64,000 bases of DNA from Burkholderia seminalis DSM 23518 (GTDB lineage: Bacteria; Pseudomonadota; Gammaproteobacteria; Burkholderiales; Burkholderiaceae). This document shows positions 45,756-55,235 of the stretch, piece by piece (the first letter of the stretch is position 1; every line of letters begins with the position of its first letter). Both the position numbers and the translations under genes were made by a program. Under the pieces are notes generated by a model that saw only the letters and a program-made list of their open reading frames with translations, had not been told where the DNA came from and made no database searches. Location: NCBI RefSeq assembly GCF_902832885.1, contig NZ_CADFDK010000003.1, positions 62,001-126,000 of the forward strand. Reading direction: 5' to 3'.

Positions 45756-46406
45756 ATGTCACTCCATTACCCGCTGCTGTTCGCCTATCTTGCCGCGATC
45801 GTGCTGCTCATCGCGACGCCCGGCCCGGTCGTCATGCTCGTGACGGGCACCGTGGCGCGACGCGGTTTCCGCCAGGGCATGCTGACCGCGGTGGGCGCGA
45901 ATGCCGCGAGCCTCGTGATGATCGCGGGCGCGATGCTGATGGTGTTCGGCGTCGTGCTCGTCAGCGATCGCCTGCTCGACGGGCTGCACGTGATCGGTTG
46001 CGTGTTCATTGCGGTGCTGGCGATCCGCAGCTTGCTCGGCGAATGGCGCACCGGCCGCATGCGCGGCGGCGACGATGACGCGCGCGCCCAACGGGAACCG
46101 CGGCCGCGCGGCTTGCCAGGCGTCGTGCGCGGCTTTCTCGTCGGCATCGCGAATCCGAAGGACCTGCTGTTCTTCGTCGCGTTCTTTCCGCAGTTCGTCG
46201 CGATCACGCCGGATTCGCGCGTGAGCCTGGCGATCCTGGCCGCGCTGTGGATCGCGGTCGATTTCACGATCCTGACCGGCTACATGGCCGCGATCAATCA
46301 TCCGCTGCTTCACCGGAAGCAGCGCTGGATCACCGCGGCATCGGCGTTCGCGCTGCTCGTGATCGCGCTCGCGGGGCTCGCCGGCACGATCGCGCGTGCC
46401 GCGTAG
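45756..46406 (+). CDS. LysE/RhtB-family amino-acid exporter
   Basis: 216 residues, about six membrane helices. Opening LLFAYLAAIVLLIATPGPVVMLVTGTVARRGFRQGMLTAVGANAAS is the LysE family signature, and GFLVGIANPKDLLFFVAFFPQFV is a second one. Exports an amino acid or related metabolite. Divergent from a GcvA-like LysR gene that probably senses the cargo. No strong ribosome site is visible. Confidence 0.9.
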   Translation: MSLHYPLLFAYLAAIVLLIATPGPVVMLVTGTVARRGFRQGMLTAVGANAASLVMIAGAMLMVFGVVLVSDRLLDGLHVIGCVFIAVLAIRSLLGEWRTGRMRGGDDDARAQREPRPRGLPGVVRGFLVGIANPKDLLFFVAFFPQFVAITPDSRVSLAILAALWIAVDFTILTGYMAAINHPLLHRKQRWITAASAFALLVIALAGLAGTIARAA

Positions 46407-46490
46407 GACATTGGCGATCTGCGTGACCGGCGCCGCGTTCGCGATCACGCGTGAGGAGCGACGGCAGGCGGGCCGGCCCGGTTCCGGCCG

Positions 46491-47198
46491 CTAGCCGTTG
46501 CGCAGGAACACGACGTAGCCGCGAAACCACGGATTCGACGCGAGGTACGGCGGCGCGTCCCACTCGCCGCCCTGGATCACGCCGATGCGAAACGGCAGCT
46601 GCAGCCGCGCGACGCGCGGCAGGTAGTCCGCATAGTCGCGAATCGTGCTGCGCCCCTGGTAGGTCTGCACGACCACTTCGTCGACGATGCCCCTGAGCTG
46701 GTTGACCTGGTCGGTATCGATGCGGCTGCTCCAGTCGAGCAGCCCCGTGATGCTCAGCCGGCAATCGGCGGGCAGGCTCGCGCGCAGCGTCCGCAGGAAT
46801 TCGAGGTAATCCTGCAGATGGCGCGTGCGCGCGTCGAAGTCGATCTGGATGCCGGTGATCGTGCGGCCCGACGCGCGCCAGCGCTCGAGCTGCGCGAGCA
46901 TGATCTGCGTCACGCGCGGCGTCCAGCGCAGCGTGTGCGCACGATAGACGAGCCACACGCGTGCGCGGGGCGCCGGCGGCAGCGCGACGCCCTGCGCGAT
47001 CACGCGGACTTGCGATTCGTCGCGCGGCGCCGCCTCGATCTGCCCTTGCAGCACGTAGACGGTGCGCGCGTCGCGCACGACCGCCTGCGGCTTCACGCCC
47101 GCCCACAGCCAGAACGCGTCGTACCGGGCGGCGTCGACGGTGCCGCCCAGCGCGACGCGCGCGGCCAGCAGCAGCGCGACGCACGCGATGCGCGTCAT
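46491..47198 (-). CDS. DUF3142-like secreted protein
   Basis: 235 residues with a short signal peptide (RIACVALLLAARVALGG). It looks like a TIM-barrel glycosidase-type fold: repeated beta-strand motifs ITGIQIDFDARTRHLQDYLEFLRTLRASLP, CRLSITGLLDW, VDEVVVQTYQGRSTI. The acidic FDAR/IDFD strand end and the following aromatic positions resemble glycoside hydrolase barrels, but no catalytic pair is proven. It starts 7 nt after the stop of a large secreted protein gene on the same strand, so the two are an operon. Confidence 0.78.
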   Translation of the reverse strand: MTRIACVALLLAARVALGGTVDAARYDAFWLWAGVKPQAVVRDARTVYVLQGQIEAAPRDESQVRVIAQGVALPPAPRARVWLVYRAHTLRWTPRVTQIMLAQLERWRASGRTITGIQIDFDARTRHLQDYLEFLRTLRASLPADCRLSITGLLDWSSRIDTDQVNQLRGIVDEVVVQTYQGRSTIRDYADYLPRVARLQLPFRIGVIQGGEWDAPPYLASNPWFRGYVVFLRNG

Positions 47199-47205
47199 GC
47201 GGCGC

Positions 47206-49377
47206 TCACCAGTAGTAGCGGAGCTTCTGCGCCCACGGGCTGCCCGGATAGGCGGTCTTCAGCGTATCGAACCAGCGCTTGCGCGTATTCTTCGGCACTT
47301 CCTTGCCGCCGCATTCGTTGCTGCCCGACGGCGCATAGCACTTGATCGCGCGGTAGAACGCGTAGGCGCGGTCGTTCGGGTTCGCCTGCGCATCGGCCAT
47401 CACCGTCACATAGCTCGACATCCGCTCGTACGGCTTGCCGGCGAACTGCGACGGCGCGTTGCCGAGGGTCGGCGGCGCCGTGCGCGGGGTGCTCGACGGC
47501 GGCGCGTAACGCGCCCACGGCGAAGCATCGCCCTCGAGGTTGGCCTCGAGCGGATTGAGTCGCACGAAATCGGCGAGACAGTTCAACCCTTTCGCGTCGG
47601 CGGGATTCTGCTGGAGTACCGTCGCGATGTCGCGCGCGGACGGGCACGTGTAGCCGTCGTCTTTCCGCGGGCCGGCCGCGACGAACGGCTTCAGCGGGTC
47701 GGCCGGCGTGCCCGACACCAGCGCGGTATCGGCGATGAACTCCGCGTAGTGCGAGCGCGTGAGCTCCTTGTACAGCAGCGTGTACAGCGCGGCGTCGCGC
47801 AGCGCGGCGCCGGCCGCCGGGTTTTGCGCCTGTGCGCGCAGCAGGTCCGCATTGGCCGCGCGCCTCAGCAGGACCGCGCGAATCGCAACGTTCTGCACGA
47901 GCGAATCGTCGGCGAACACGTCGTTGACGAGCCCGGCCTGCTCCAGGTTGATCGCGAGCGCGAGTTCGAGCGCTTCGCGCTGGAAGCGGAATTTCGCGAG
48001 CGGGATCAGGTCGCGCCACAGCTGGCGTGCCTTGTCGCTCTGGCCGCTGTCTTCCAGCGCGAACGCGCGCAGCGCCTGCTGGCTCAGGCCGAAGTAGTCG
48101 AGCGGCGCGGCGGGCGTCTGCGGCAGCAATTCGAGCGCGGCCTCCGGCTTGTGCCCGATCTGCACGTACCAGGTCGCGAGCAGATAGTCGTACAGCACGG
48201 GCGCGTTCGCGAAGCGCGGCTTCTGCGCCTGCAACTCGTCCAGCGTGATCGGCTTGCTGCTGCTCGAATCGCCGCTGTCCGACACGCGCATGCGCATCAG
48301 GTCGACGGTCGCGAGCACGGTCGGCGACTGGATCTGGCGCGCGTCGAAATCCGGTCCGAACAGCAGCTTGCTGTCGAGTTCGTTCGCCAGCTGCATCAGC
48401 GGCACGTTCGACGTCGCCGGCGACCAGCGCGCGAGCGCGTGGCCGTAAAGATCGGCCTGCTGCGTCACGTTCCCGCCGAGCCACGCGACCCGTCGCAACA
48501 GCCCCGTCGCGGACACCGCGTAGCGCCCCTGCGGATACACCTTCAGGTAGGTGCGAAACACCGTATTCGCGGCGTCGAGCGACACCTTCGTCACGCGCGC
48601 CCGCGTCGGCGTCGGGCTGTCGTTGTCGAACACGTTGGCCTGCGCGGCGTTCAGCTGCGCGCGCCCGGCCATGTAGAGGCCGGTTTCCTTCAGCCACGGG
48701 TTCGCACTGTGCGACGCCTGCGCGAAAGACCGGGTCGCGGTGAGAAAGTCGGCGCGGTAGAACGCGTTCGTGCCGTCGAGGTACGCGGCGAACTGCTGGC
48801 CGAGCGGCGACTTGACCGGCGGCTTCGTCCAGACGGCGCTCGCGCCGCCGGCGGCACAGGTCTTCTGCGCGATGTCGGCGCGTGCCGTGCGCAGCCGCAC
48901 GGCTTCGTCGGCGGGGAGGCCGCCGGCGCCGGTCAGTGCGTCGTTGAACGCATCGGCGCCTGCGTTCATGCTGCGGCAGATGCTGCCTTCGCCGTCGGCA
49001 TACCGGTTCGACGAGGCATCGGCGTCCGGCGTGCCACCGGTTTTCTCCGGTTCCTTCTGGCCGATATAGATCCATCCGGAGAAGTCCATCGGGAACGGCA
49101 CGATGATCTGATTGATCCGGTCTTTCGCCGGGATGGTCTTCGGGTCCGGAAACACCTGCGCGACCCTGGCGCTGTCGACCATCATCAGCATCGCGTTGAC
49201 GCGCGTGTCGTTGGCGGGGCTCAGCATCGGCAGGTTGGCGCACGAGTAGCCGGATTGCCGGAGCGTGGTCGGCGCATAGCAGCCGTCGTCCCCGCTGGCG
49301 TGGGCGGCCGGAATCCAGAGCAGGCTGGCCGCCAGCGCGGCGAACAGGTTTCGGTGCAGCAATGGGTTGCTTGGCAT
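47206..49377 (-). CDS. Large secreted helical-repeat protein, unknown function
   Basis: 723 residues from ATG 49377. Signal peptide (LFAALAASLLWIPAAHASG), then a mostly helical protein with TPR-like segments: AFYRADFLTATRSFAQASHSANPWLKETGLYMAGRAQLN, DAANTVFRTYLKVYPQGRYAVSATGLLRRVAWL, and a C-terminal NTRKRWFDTLKTAYPGSPWAQKLRYYW. Several cysteine pairs suggest periplasmic disulfides. No enzyme motif seen. It is the upstream partner of the DUF3142 gene. A scaffold for an envelope or polysaccharide complex is a guess from the repeats only. Confidence 0.75.
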   Translation of the reverse strand: MPSNPLLHRNLFAALAASLLWIPAAHASGDDGCYAPTTLRQSGYSCANLPMLSPANDTRVNAMLMMVDSARVAQVFPDPKTIPAKDRINQIIVPFPMDFSGWIYIGQKEPEKTGGTPDADASSNRYADGEGSICRSMNAGADAFNDALTGAGGLPADEAVRLRTARADIAQKTCAAGGASAVWTKPPVKSPLGQQFAAYLDGTNAFYRADFLTATRSFAQASHSANPWLKETGLYMAGRAQLNAAQANVFDNDSPTPTRARVTKVSLDAANTVFRTYLKVYPQGRYAVSATGLLRRVAWLGGNVTQQADLYGHALARWSPATSNVPLMQLANELDSKLLFGPDFDARQIQSPTVLATVDLMRMRVSDSGDSSSSKPITLDELQAQKPRFANAPVLYDYLLATWYVQIGHKPEAALELLPQTPAAPLDYFGLSQQALRAFALEDSGQSDKARQLWRDLIPLAKFRFQREALELALAINLEQAGLVNDVFADDSLVQNVAIRAVLLRRAANADLLRAQAQNPAAGAALRDAALYTLLYKELTRSHYAEFIADTALVSGTPADPLKPFVAAGPRKDDGYTCPSARDIATVLQQNPADAKGLNCLADFVRLNPLEANLEGDASPWARYAPPSSTPRTAPPTLGNAPSQFAGKPYERMSSYVTVMADAQANPNDRAYAFYRAIKCYAPSGSNECGGKEVPKNTRKRWFDTLKTAYPGSPWAQKLRYYW

Positions 49378-49827
49378 TTTTCTTGTGCTGGGTAGGGGGC
49401 CGCGATGGCCGGGTCTCTCAGGCGGGGCGCGTCGCCCCGGCGCGTATCGTACCTCACGGCCGGTAACGGTTGCCGGCACGCGCAGGCCGGTCGCGTCGAT
49501 CGCCGCCGGGTGAAACGGAAGTCCACCCAGTGTGGACGCAACGCCACCTTGAATCGGGACTGCCTGAATTAAGATGCAGCCGGCAGTGACGGACATCCGA
49601 CGGTAGACGACCTGTCGTCGTCCTCGCTGCCCGACGGGGGGGCCGTCTGCCGAAAGCGGCGTTCGCACCGATCCTAACGACGGCTTCGATCATGACAGGG
49701 GCGCGAACGAATGCCGGTTTCCATGCCTTTTAAATAGTATTGCTTATCAATCTTTCGGGCGGTGCGATGCGTGTTTCTCCGCATCGCAGACGCGCGTGCG
49801 CCGGCAAATGAAAACAAGAGGATTCCG
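49378..49827. other. Divergent intergenic region with dyad
   Basis: No supported gene. It contains a perfect inverted repeat GTCCAC-N5-GTGGAC at 49521-49537, a possible operator for the minus-strand pair, and an AT-rich patch (TTTAAATAGTATTG, 49730-49743) that is the likely promoter for the plus-strand lipoprotein genes. Confidence 0.5.
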
Positions 49828-51348
49828 ATGAAACCCATTACATGGATGGTCATGGCAGCCGCGCTCGCGCTGACTGCATGCGGCGGCGACGACGTCGCGC
49901 CGAACGGCGGCGCGTCGCTGTCGACACCGAACACGCCCGGTTCTCCTTCCGGTTCGACCTCGCCCGGCGGCGGTTCGAGTGGCGGCGGTGCAAGCGGCGG
50001 CCCGACGGGCGGCGGGACCGCGCAACCGCAGGCCGGCTGGTCGCAGGCCGCGGCGGTCGACGGCAAGGGGCCGGAGGGCGAGCCCAGCGTGACGATCGAC
50101 GCGAGCGGCAACGCGCTTGCGACCTGGATGACCAACGGGCCCGCCGGCGCGAACGGCAACGAGATGTGGGGCGCGCGCTATGTCGCGGGCTCGGGCTGGG
50201 GCAGCGCGACGCGGCTCGACACGGGCGACGGCTCGCATTCGATGAACACGACGAGTTCGAGCCCGCCGCAGCTGGTCGGCAACGCGAGCGGGCAGGCCGT
50301 CGCATTCTGGACCGAATGGAAACCGGGCCCCAACACGTACGCGCTGTGGGCGCGCCCGTACAGCCCGGCCGGCGGATGGGGCGCGGCATTCGAACTGGTG
50401 CCGGACGTGGCGGGTTCGACCTATTCGGCCGGGATCGACAGCCAGGGCAACGCGCTCGTCGCGTGGACGCAGTCAATCAGCCTGCTCGATACGCGTATCG
50501 CGTGGTCGCGCTACACCCCGGCCGGCCAGTGGTCGCCGGCGGCGGTGATCCAGATGCCGGTGCAGACCGGGCCGGGTGCGGTGACCGGCGACACCGACAA
50601 CGTGCGGCCGATGATCTCGGTGCTGGCGTCCGGCCGTGCCGTGCTCGCGTGGCGGCAGACCAACCATACGCACTCGGCGCTGTGGACGGCCACGTACGAC
50701 GCGACCAACGGCTGGACCAACGTGAACCAGGCCGTGTCGAACACGAGCCTGTTCACGACGATCATCTCGCCGGTGGCCGGCATGGACGCGAAGGGCAACA
50801 TCACGCTGCTCTGGGGGCAGATCGACGTGACGAACGGGAAGATCTACACCGCCACGATGTCGCAACGCTATGTGTCCGGAACCGGGTGGCAGCCCGCGCA
50901 GCCCGTTTCGCCGGCGATCGTCGAGCCGACGGGGTTCATCGCGACGCCGATGCTGACCGTCAACGACAACGGCGTGGCCGCCGCGATGTGGGCGGAAGGC
51001 GGCGCGGCGCTGCAGGTGAGCGTGTCCGATGCGAGCGGGAACTGGGGGCCGCTGCAGCGGCTGACTGAACACCTGAACGGCGCGGCAGGCCAGTACCCGC
51101 CGCTCGTGATCGATGCGGCCGGCAACGTGACGGCCGCCTGGCAGGACACCGGCTTGCCGGGGGCATCGGCCGTCATCGCGGCCAGCTACCGGAAGGGCGC
51201 ATGGAGCGCGTCGACGGTGGCGGCACAGAGCGCATCGTGGCCGGCGCTGGCCGTCAACGCGACGGGGGCGATGGCGCTGGCGTGGCTGTCGTATGTCCCG
51301 AGCGTCGGCAGCCAGGTGCAGGCAAGTTTTTACACACCGGGCTCGTAA
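49828..51348 (+). CDS. Lipoprotein with eight-repeat predicted beta-propeller
   Basis: 506 residues from ATG 49828. Lipobox ALALTAC with Cys18, then a low-complexity Gly/Ser/Pro/Thr tether (about 30-68). The rest contains eight copies of a strand motif of the form D-x-x-G-N-A-x-x-x-W, at about residues 91, 151, 204, 266, 320, 380, 429 and 477 (for example DASGNALATW, DSQGNALVAW, DAAGNVTAAW). Spacing of 48-62 residues with conserved tryptophans fits a beta-propeller. No catalytic motif. A surface ligand-binding or sialidase-fold role is inferred. It is followed 32 nt later by a small lipoprotein gene. Confidence 0.8.
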   Translation: MKPITWMVMAAALALTACGGDDVAPNGGASLSTPNTPGSPSGSTSPGGGSSGGGASGGPTGGGTAQPQAGWSQAAAVDGKGPEGEPSVTIDASGNALATWMTNGPAGANGNEMWGARYVAGSGWGSATRLDTGDGSHSMNTTSSSPPQLVGNASGQAVAFWTEWKPGPNTYALWARPYSPAGGWGAAFELVPDVAGSTYSAGIDSQGNALVAWTQSISLLDTRIAWSRYTPAGQWSPAAVIQMPVQTGPGAVTGDTDNVRPMISVLASGRAVLAWRQTNHTHSALWTATYDATNGWTNVNQAVSNTSLFTTIISPVAGMDAKGNITLLWGQIDVTNGKIYTATMSQRYVSGTGWQPAQPVSPAIVEPTGFIATPMLTVNDNGVAAAMWAEGGAALQVSVSDASGNWGPLQRLTEHLNGAAGQYPPLVIDAAGNVTAAWQDTGLPGASAVIAASYRKGAWSASTVAAQSASWPALAVNATGAMALAWLSYVPSVGSQVQASFYTPGS

Positions 51349-51380
51349 CGGGTTCGCGCCACGAATTTGAAGGAGAAAAC

Positions 51381-51707
51381 ATGAAAAGAACCTTGCATTG
51401 CACCGTCGGGACCGCCTTGGGCGTCACGGTCGCCGCCCTCGTGCTGTCCGCATGCGGCACGACGCAGATGAACATGGTCGACGTCCAGACGTCGACCGCG
51501 AAGACGCTCGGGCTCGCGTCGTCGGACGAGATCACCATCGCCAACGTGCAGTACGCGAAAAAGGACGGGCTGGGCGGCCAGAAGGTGAGTTACGACGCGA
51601 CGACCGGCAAGGGGCGGCGTTTCGGCTGCACGGTGTTCATGATTCCGGGGCTCACGCCGCTCGATCGGCCGACGTACAACAACTGGGAATGCCATCCGCA
51701 ACGCTGA
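51381..51707 (+). CDS. Small lipoprotein, unknown
   Basis: 108 residues from ATG 51381 with AAGGAG upstream. Signal peptide and lipobox (VAALVLSAC, Cys25), then a ~80-residue mature domain beginning GTTQMNMVDVQTSTAKTLGL with two further cysteines (GCTVFMIP, WECHPQ) that could pair. No family recognised. Downstream of the propeller lipoprotein in a likely operon. Confidence 0.8.
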   Translation: MKRTLHCTVGTALGVTVAALVLSACGTTQMNMVDVQTSTAKTLGLASSDEITIANVQYAKKDGLGGQKVSYDATTGKGRRFGCTVFMIPGLTPLDRPTYNNWECHPQR

Positions 51708-51854
51708 TGGCCGCGGTGACGACGGCGCCCGTCAGCGGGCGCCGGCCGACCGCTTGAATGGACGAATGGCCGCGTCGGCCTTGCGCCGGCGCAATTTGGT
51801 CCGATAATCGACGAACCGATTCCTCCTTTTCCACCGGTTCGATAAAAAACTGTC

Positions 51855-52907
51855 ATGGATCAAGCGGCATTCGTCCCTGTTTTCAAGTTTCGCACGATCG
51901 ACTATCCCGAGCCGGACCGGTTCCACGTCTGGGTCAAGGACATGCTGTGCGATTACCGGCTCGATGACGACGGCGGGCTTGGCCCGTTCGACGCGGAGGC
52001 GAGCGGCGCGGCAATCGGCCCGCTGATCCTGTCGGGCCGGCAATGGCGCTCGCGCGCGCCGACCTATACGGTTCGCAGGACGCCGCGGCGCATCCGCCTC
52101 GACGGGCAGGATTCGATCCGCTTCACGCTGCTGCTCGGCGGGCGGCTCGCGAGTCATACGGGCGGCCCCGAGCTGGTCAAGCGCGCCGGCGATCTGTTCG
52201 TCTACGATGTCGCGCAGATCAACGACTGTCGGGTCGACGCCGGCGACGTGATCAGCCTCGTCGTGCCCCGATACCTGTTGCCGGGTCATGCGGCGCAAGC
52301 GCACGGCCAGACGCTGACGAGCGGCGTGGGCCGCCTGGTCGCGGACCAGATGCTGTCGCTGTTCCGGAACCTGCCGAACCTGCGCACGCACGAAGTGCCG
52401 AGCGTCGTCCAGTCGATGTTGCTGCTGCTGGCCGCGGCCGTGGCGCCCACCGCGCAGGCGTTGAGCGATGCGCGCGGCCCGATCGACCATGCGCTGGTCG
52501 ACCGGGTGCGCCGCTACATCGACGTGCACCTGCTGGAGCCGGACCTCACGCCCGAGCGGATCTGCCGCGACATCGGCGTGTCGCGGGCGCGGCTCTATCA
52601 GTTGTTCAAGGAGGAGGGCGGCGTGATGCGGCGGATCACGCGCAGGCGGCTGCGTCATGCCTACCACGTGCTGGGCGATCCGCAGCGCCGGCACCGGCGC
52701 ATTGCCGAGATCGCCTGGGCGCACGGCCTCCCCGACGAGAAGTATTTCCACCGGCTGTTCAAGGCGGAGTTCGGCCATACGCCGAAGGAAACGCTCGAGT
52801 ACGCGGCCGCGCCGGTGCTGCTGCCTTGCGGCGCAACCGACGCGCGATGGGCCGACGGCGGCCGGCTGGCGGGGTGGACGTTGCCGTTCGGCGTGCTCAC
52901 CCACTGA
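51855..52907 (+). CDS. AraC-family transcriptional regulator
   Basis: 350 residues from ATG 51855. An N-terminal cupin-like AraC_binding_2 domain (about 20-190, FTLLLGGRLASHTGGPELVKRAGDLFVYDVAQ) and a C-terminal double helix-turn-helix (about 235-340, LTPERICRDIGVSRARLYQLFKEEGGVMRRITRRRLRHAYHVLGDPQRRHRRIAEIAWAHGLPDEKYFHRLFKAEFGHTP). The target is unknown; neighbours are convergent or distant. Confidence 0.88.
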   Translation: MDQAAFVPVFKFRTIDYPEPDRFHVWVKDMLCDYRLDDDGGLGPFDAEASGAAIGPLILSGRQWRSRAPTYTVRRTPRRIRLDGQDSIRFTLLLGGRLASHTGGPELVKRAGDLFVYDVAQINDCRVDAGDVISLVVPRYLLPGHAAQAHGQTLTSGVGRLVADQMLSLFRNLPNLRTHEVPSVVQSMLLLLAAAVAPTAQALSDARGPIDHALVDRVRRYIDVHLLEPDLTPERICRDIGVSRARLYQLFKEEGGVMRRITRRRLRHAYHVLGDPQRRHRRIAEIAWAHGLPDEKYFHRLFKAEFGHTPKETLEYAAAPVLLPCGATDARWADGGRLAGWTLPFGVLTH

Positions 52908-52928
52908 GCGGACCGGGCCGCTCGTCGG

Positions 52929-54344
52929 TCATGCGCACACGCTGCTGGCGACCTCCCCGTCGTCGGCGTCGCCGATCGCGGCCCGCAGGTCGTCGATCGC
53001 CACCATCAGTTCGCGCACCTGCCGCAACGACGGATACTGATGCAGCACGGCGTGCCATTGCGGCACGGTCAGCAGCGCGTGCCAGATGACGCCGAGGCCG
53101 TCCGGATCGGCATCCGGGCGCTGCTGCGCGAGCGCGCTCGCGTATTCGAGGCTCGCCTGCGCCGACAGCAACTGCATCCGGCTCCCGGCGCCCAGCAGGC
53201 GCGGTGTCGCGTCCGCGGCGGCGTCGCAGCAATAGAGCACTTCCCGTTGCAGCGCGGCGGCGTCGGTGGTCAGCGCGCGCAGCGACGCGCCATGCACGCG
53301 CACCGTGCCCTGGTGCGTCTCGAACGCGTAGACCGTGTCCGGATCGGCCTGCGCCAGCAGGTTCAGGCCGCGCAGCAGCCGCGGCAGATCGGTCGTCGCG
53401 GCATCGGCGGACGCTTTTGCTTCGACGAGGAAGCGGACGTTCCATGCGGATGCCGCGTCGTCGCTTCGTGCGCGTTCGAGCAGGATCGCGTCCCACTCGG
53501 TCTTGGCACGGTCGTGGCGGCCGGGGATCGATGACGGCACGCGCATCGACGTGACCACCCGGTAGGACCGCTGCCCGTCCACCGCTTCGAGCCTGCCGGC
53601 CAATGCGTCGAGCGCCTGTGCCGCGAGCGCCTCGACGGCCGCGCCGCGCTGCTGGGAGGCAACGCCTTGCGCGACCGCGATCGTGCTGCCTTCGAGCGGC
53701 CCCTGGCGGACCCACAGCGCGCGGTAGCGGCGGACGTCGTCGTCGGAAGCCAGCCTGTCGAGATGCAACAGGCGTTCGAGCGCGGGGCTGTCCTTCAGCT
53801 TGACGATGTCCTGCTCGAAAGCGGTGTCGGTCGCCATCTCGGGCAGCGCGAGCAGTTGCCGCAGCGTCGCATGAAGGTCGGCCCACGACGCCGTGGTGGC
53901 GGCCGCATGCAGTCGCGCGAGCGCGTCGCGTTGCCACGTCTGGGCGCTGCGTTCGAGTTTGGCCGGGTGCGCGATCGCATTGACGGCCGAGTACAGCGCG
54001 CGCCGGTCCTGCTCGGCGTGCGCGGACAGCGACGCATATTCGCGCACGTTCGGCGCATCGTGCCGCAGTACCGATGCCTGAAACGACGGATCGCCGGATC
54101 GAGGGTCCATCGCGTCGCGGATCATCCGCGCGAGTGCATCGATGAAGCGCTGCCGCAATGCCGTGCCGGGCGCCTCGCCGTCCGCCCGCATCCGGCGCGC
54201 TTCCTCGATCACGATCGCGAGGGCGGTGGCCGGAGGCGTGGCGTCGGTCAACGACGCTGCGCTGTCGAGCGGCGGCAGCCGGTAGCGACGAGCGACGATG
54301 CGCAGGGTTTCGTCGAGCAGGGCGGGCAGCGGTGTCAGCGACAT
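52929..54344 (-). CDS. Unknown protein with PD-(D/E)XK nuclease signature
   Basis: 471 residues from ATG 54344. The first ~220 residues are helical and unrecognised. Residues 231-312 show the ordered core of the PD-(D/E)XK nuclease superfamily: a helix RGAAVEALAAQAL with Glu238, a strand TEWDAILL with Asp285, and a strand RFLVEAKAS with Glu308-x-Lys310. The spacing is right for an intact metal site. The C-terminal part is again helical, with several cysteines (YCCDAA). Convergent with the AraC gene; no obvious methylase or defence partner beside it. A nuclease role is inferred from the motifs alone. Confidence 0.7.
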   Translation of the reverse strand: MSLTPLPALLDETLRIVARRYRLPPLDSAASLTDATPPATALAIVIEEARRMRADGEAPGTALRQRFIDALARMIRDAMDPRSGDPSFQASVLRHDAPNVREYASLSAHAEQDRRALYSAVNAIAHPAKLERSAQTWQRDALARLHAAATTASWADLHATLRQLLALPEMATDTAFEQDIVKLKDSPALERLLHLDRLASDDDVRRYRALWVRQGPLEGSTIAVAQGVASQQRGAAVEALAAQALDALAGRLEAVDGQRSYRVVTSMRVPSSIPGRHDRAKTEWDAILLERARSDDAASAWNVRFLVEAKASADAATTDLPRLLRGLNLLAQADPDTVYAFETHQGTVRVHGASLRALTTDAAALQREVLYCCDAAADATPRLLGAGSRMQLLSAQASLEYASALAQQRPDADPDGLGVIWHALLTVPQWHAVLHQYPSLRQVRELMVAIDDLRAAIGDADDGEVASSVCA

Positions 54345-54473
54345 GGCGGGTTAGGGCGTAAAGGCGGTTCGCGGGGGGCGGCCTTCGGGCCGGAACGCGC
54401 GACGTTGTGCAACGGTATCACGGCGGGCGGCAGGTGCACGGCGCCGTGCGCCTGCCGCCACGCGCCGGATCGA

Positions 54474-55235
54474 TCACGCCGTCAACGTCACCGACAGGCT
54501 GCCGAGCTCGCCGAAGCGAACCGTCAGCGCATCGCCGAGCGGCACGTCGATCGCACCCGCATACGAACCGGTCGTCACGATCTGCCCGGCGCGCACCACC
54601 TCGCCGCGCGCCGCGAGGAAATTGACGAGCCACACCAGCGGCTTGAGCGGATCGCCGTCCGGATGGCGGCCGTCGATCGTGCGGTTCAGCGCGCCTTCGA
54701 ACGACAGCGCCAGCGTCTCGAGCGGCACGTTCAGCCCGTCGGGCACGACCGGGCCGACGCACAGCCCCTGGTTGAATTGCCCGTCGGCCAGCAACTCGAA
54801 CTTCGACGCGCGCGCGGGCTCCGCGTAGCGGCAGCCGAGCACCTCGAGCACGATGCGCACTTCGCGGATCGCCGCGCGCACGTCGCTTTCTTCATAGGGC
54901 CGCGCGCGCGTGGGCAGGTCGCGGTCGAGCACGAATGCGATTTCCGGTTCGATCCGCACGATCGGACCGCCGACGACGCGGTACGGCGCATCGGCTTCGC
55001 GGATCGTCGACGCGAAGATCGGCGCGAGGATCACGCGGTCGGGCGGCGGCAGCGCGCATTTCCATCCGCCGACGGGTTCGCCGAGCAGGTCGGCCACGCG
55101 CTGCTGGATCGCGAGCGCGGTGTCGACGTCCTCGGGGCGCAGCGCATCGGGCAGCAGCGGGCCGGGCGAGCCGGCATGGCGGGCGGCGACGAGATGCTGG
55201 GCGGCGCCGTCCACGCGTTCGGTAGTCGTTGTCAT
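54474..55235 (-). CDS. 2-keto-4-pentenoate hydratase
   Basis: 253 residues from ATG 55235, a fumarylacetoacetate-hydrolase-superfamily enzyme that hydrates 2-hydroxypenta-2,4-dienoate-type products of aromatic meta-cleavage. Visible: LAIQQRVADLLGEPVGGWKCAL, the metal ligands in VRIEPEIAFVLDRDLP (E-x-E), and LLADGQFNQGLCVGP. Other meta-cleavage genes are absent, so the role may be in a distant pathway or a related hydratase reaction. Confidence 0.86.
   Translation of the reverse strand: MTTTTERVDGAAQHLVAARHAGSPGPLLPDALRPEDVDTALAIQQRVADLLGEPVGGWKCALPPPDRVILAPIFASTIREADAPYRVVGGPIVRIEPEIAFVLDRDLPTRARPYEESDVRAAIREVRIVLEVLGCRYAEPARASKFELLADGQFNQGLCVGPVVPDGLNVPLETLALSFEGALNRTIDGRHPDGDPLKPLVWLVNFLAARGEVVRAGQIVTTGSYAGAIDVPLGDALTVRFGELGSLSVTLTA

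Noticed and set aside
49730-49750. AT-rich patch considered as a Fur box
   Set aside because: It does not match the inverted GATAAT pattern; a plain promoter -10 region explains it better.
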